NCBI GenBank assembly: GCA_025435555.1
Contig: JAIWWG010000055.1
Coordinates: 1 to 64,000, forward strand
Reading direction: 5' to 3'
Source of the DNA: Chytriomyces cf. hyalinus JEL632
Lineage: Eukaryota; Chytridiomycota; Chytridiomycetes; Chytridiales; Chytriomycetaceae
Length of the DNA stretch: 64,000 nt
The position numbers were made by a program, and so were the translations under genes. Below are positions 63,728-64,000 of the stretch, one piece after another (position 1 is the stretch's first letter; each line of letters begins with the position of its first letter). The notes beneath the pieces are model-generated. The model did no database searches. It saw only the letters and a program-made list of their open reading frames with translations, and was not told where the DNA came from.

Positions 63728-64000
63728 TTAGAATTCGTCCGTTTGCGGAACAAGAATAATGAAGTTTTGAGTCATGATGTTGCGCTGCAAAACAGGTTGT
63801 TCAGAGAAAATAGACAACGACAAACGAAAAAGGGCTTACTCGAAAGTGCAGTAGTTGCTGCGTAAATTTGTTCTTGTTGCTTGGAGCCAGTATTGTTTGG
63901 ACCCCATCCATTAATTCTTGAAATGCCTGCAAACGATGTCAGCAATCAGTCAGTTATGTTTTCTTCAACAATGGCATTTGAACCCACATTTAATAGCACC
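63728..64000 (-). CDS. 3' end of an unidentified gene
   Basis: Two clean exons (63926-63840 and 63784-63728) and the end of a third entering at the right edge. They read L-L-N, A-F-Q-E-L-M-D-G-V-Q-T-I-L, then L-L-H-F-R-R-N-I-M-T-Q-N-F, ending L-V-P-Q-T-D-E-F at the TAA at 63728-63730. Donors are GTAAGC and GTGGGT. Most of the gene lies beyond the window. I do not recognise the family. Confidence 0.55.

Noticed and set aside
1-64000. CRISPR array, bacterial operons, phage or insertion sequences
   Set aside because: Genes are spliced and fungal in character; no regularly spaced direct repeats or bacterial signals were seen.

Overview
The window looks like nuclear DNA of an early-diverging, probably zoosporic (chytrid-like) fungus. 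Genes are compact and carry many short GT-AG introns, mostly about 50-110 nt. The content includes fungal families (Zn2Cys6 regulator, HET-domain relic, DUF2415-type WD40 protein, ZRC1-type zinc transporter). A decayed gene resembling the flagellar protein CFAP43/44 points to a flagellated or recently flagellated lineage. The assignment is inference; no rRNA or marker gene lies in the window.

Layout: 1-11 kb holds tandem PPR-like genes, a tandem trio of four-helix membrane proteins, an ADP/ATP-carrier-like gene, two BAP31-type ER proteins and glyoxalase II. From 11 to 44 kb is an accessory region. It contains: five relatives of a coiled-coil membrane protein family ending in D-x(0-3)-ML; a nucleotidyltransferase-like gene; a decayed HET gene; a CCCH zinc-finger gene; two Pro-rich single-pass membrane proteins sharing a WSEVP motif; a 5.3-kb DNA transposon with an intact five-exon transposase-like gene; and, in two inverted arrangements (12.7-14.8 kb and 33-37.4 kb), a recurring set of three families. 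These are a secreted Cys-rich protein, a zinc-binding protein with an F-box-like motif, and a protein built of 32-residue helical repeats. A decayed RluA-type pseudouridine synthase and a Zn2Cys6 regulator follow. From 41 to 64 kb the content is mostly conserved housekeeping genes: ATP23, a DUF2415-type WD40 gene, zinc transporter, dsRBD protein, SR splicing factor, RBBP9-like hydrolase, NAA20, ubiquitin E2, a TNPO3/Mtr10 karyopherin, an FAD oxidoreductase, MRM1, a seven-helix membrane protein and the 3' end of an unidentified gene.

The strongest candidate for something undescribed is the 32-residue repeat family. Its unit (pattern G-x-x-x-A-V-x-L-L-S-X-X-S-F-C-x-R-A-E-x-L-L-P-V-L-D-x-L-S-x-K-h) carries a variable residue pair after 'LLS', in the place where TALE repeats carry their base-specifying pair. 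It also resembles mTERF repeats. Both copies here are frameshifted, so intact members would have to lie elsewhere in the genome. A second point of interest is the transposon, which appears to separate a Cys-rich gene from its TTGAACAC-bearing promoter.

Exon boundaries were assigned by hand from splice consensus, frame and paralogue alignment, and may be off by a base in places. No searches were run; family names rest on recognised motifs.
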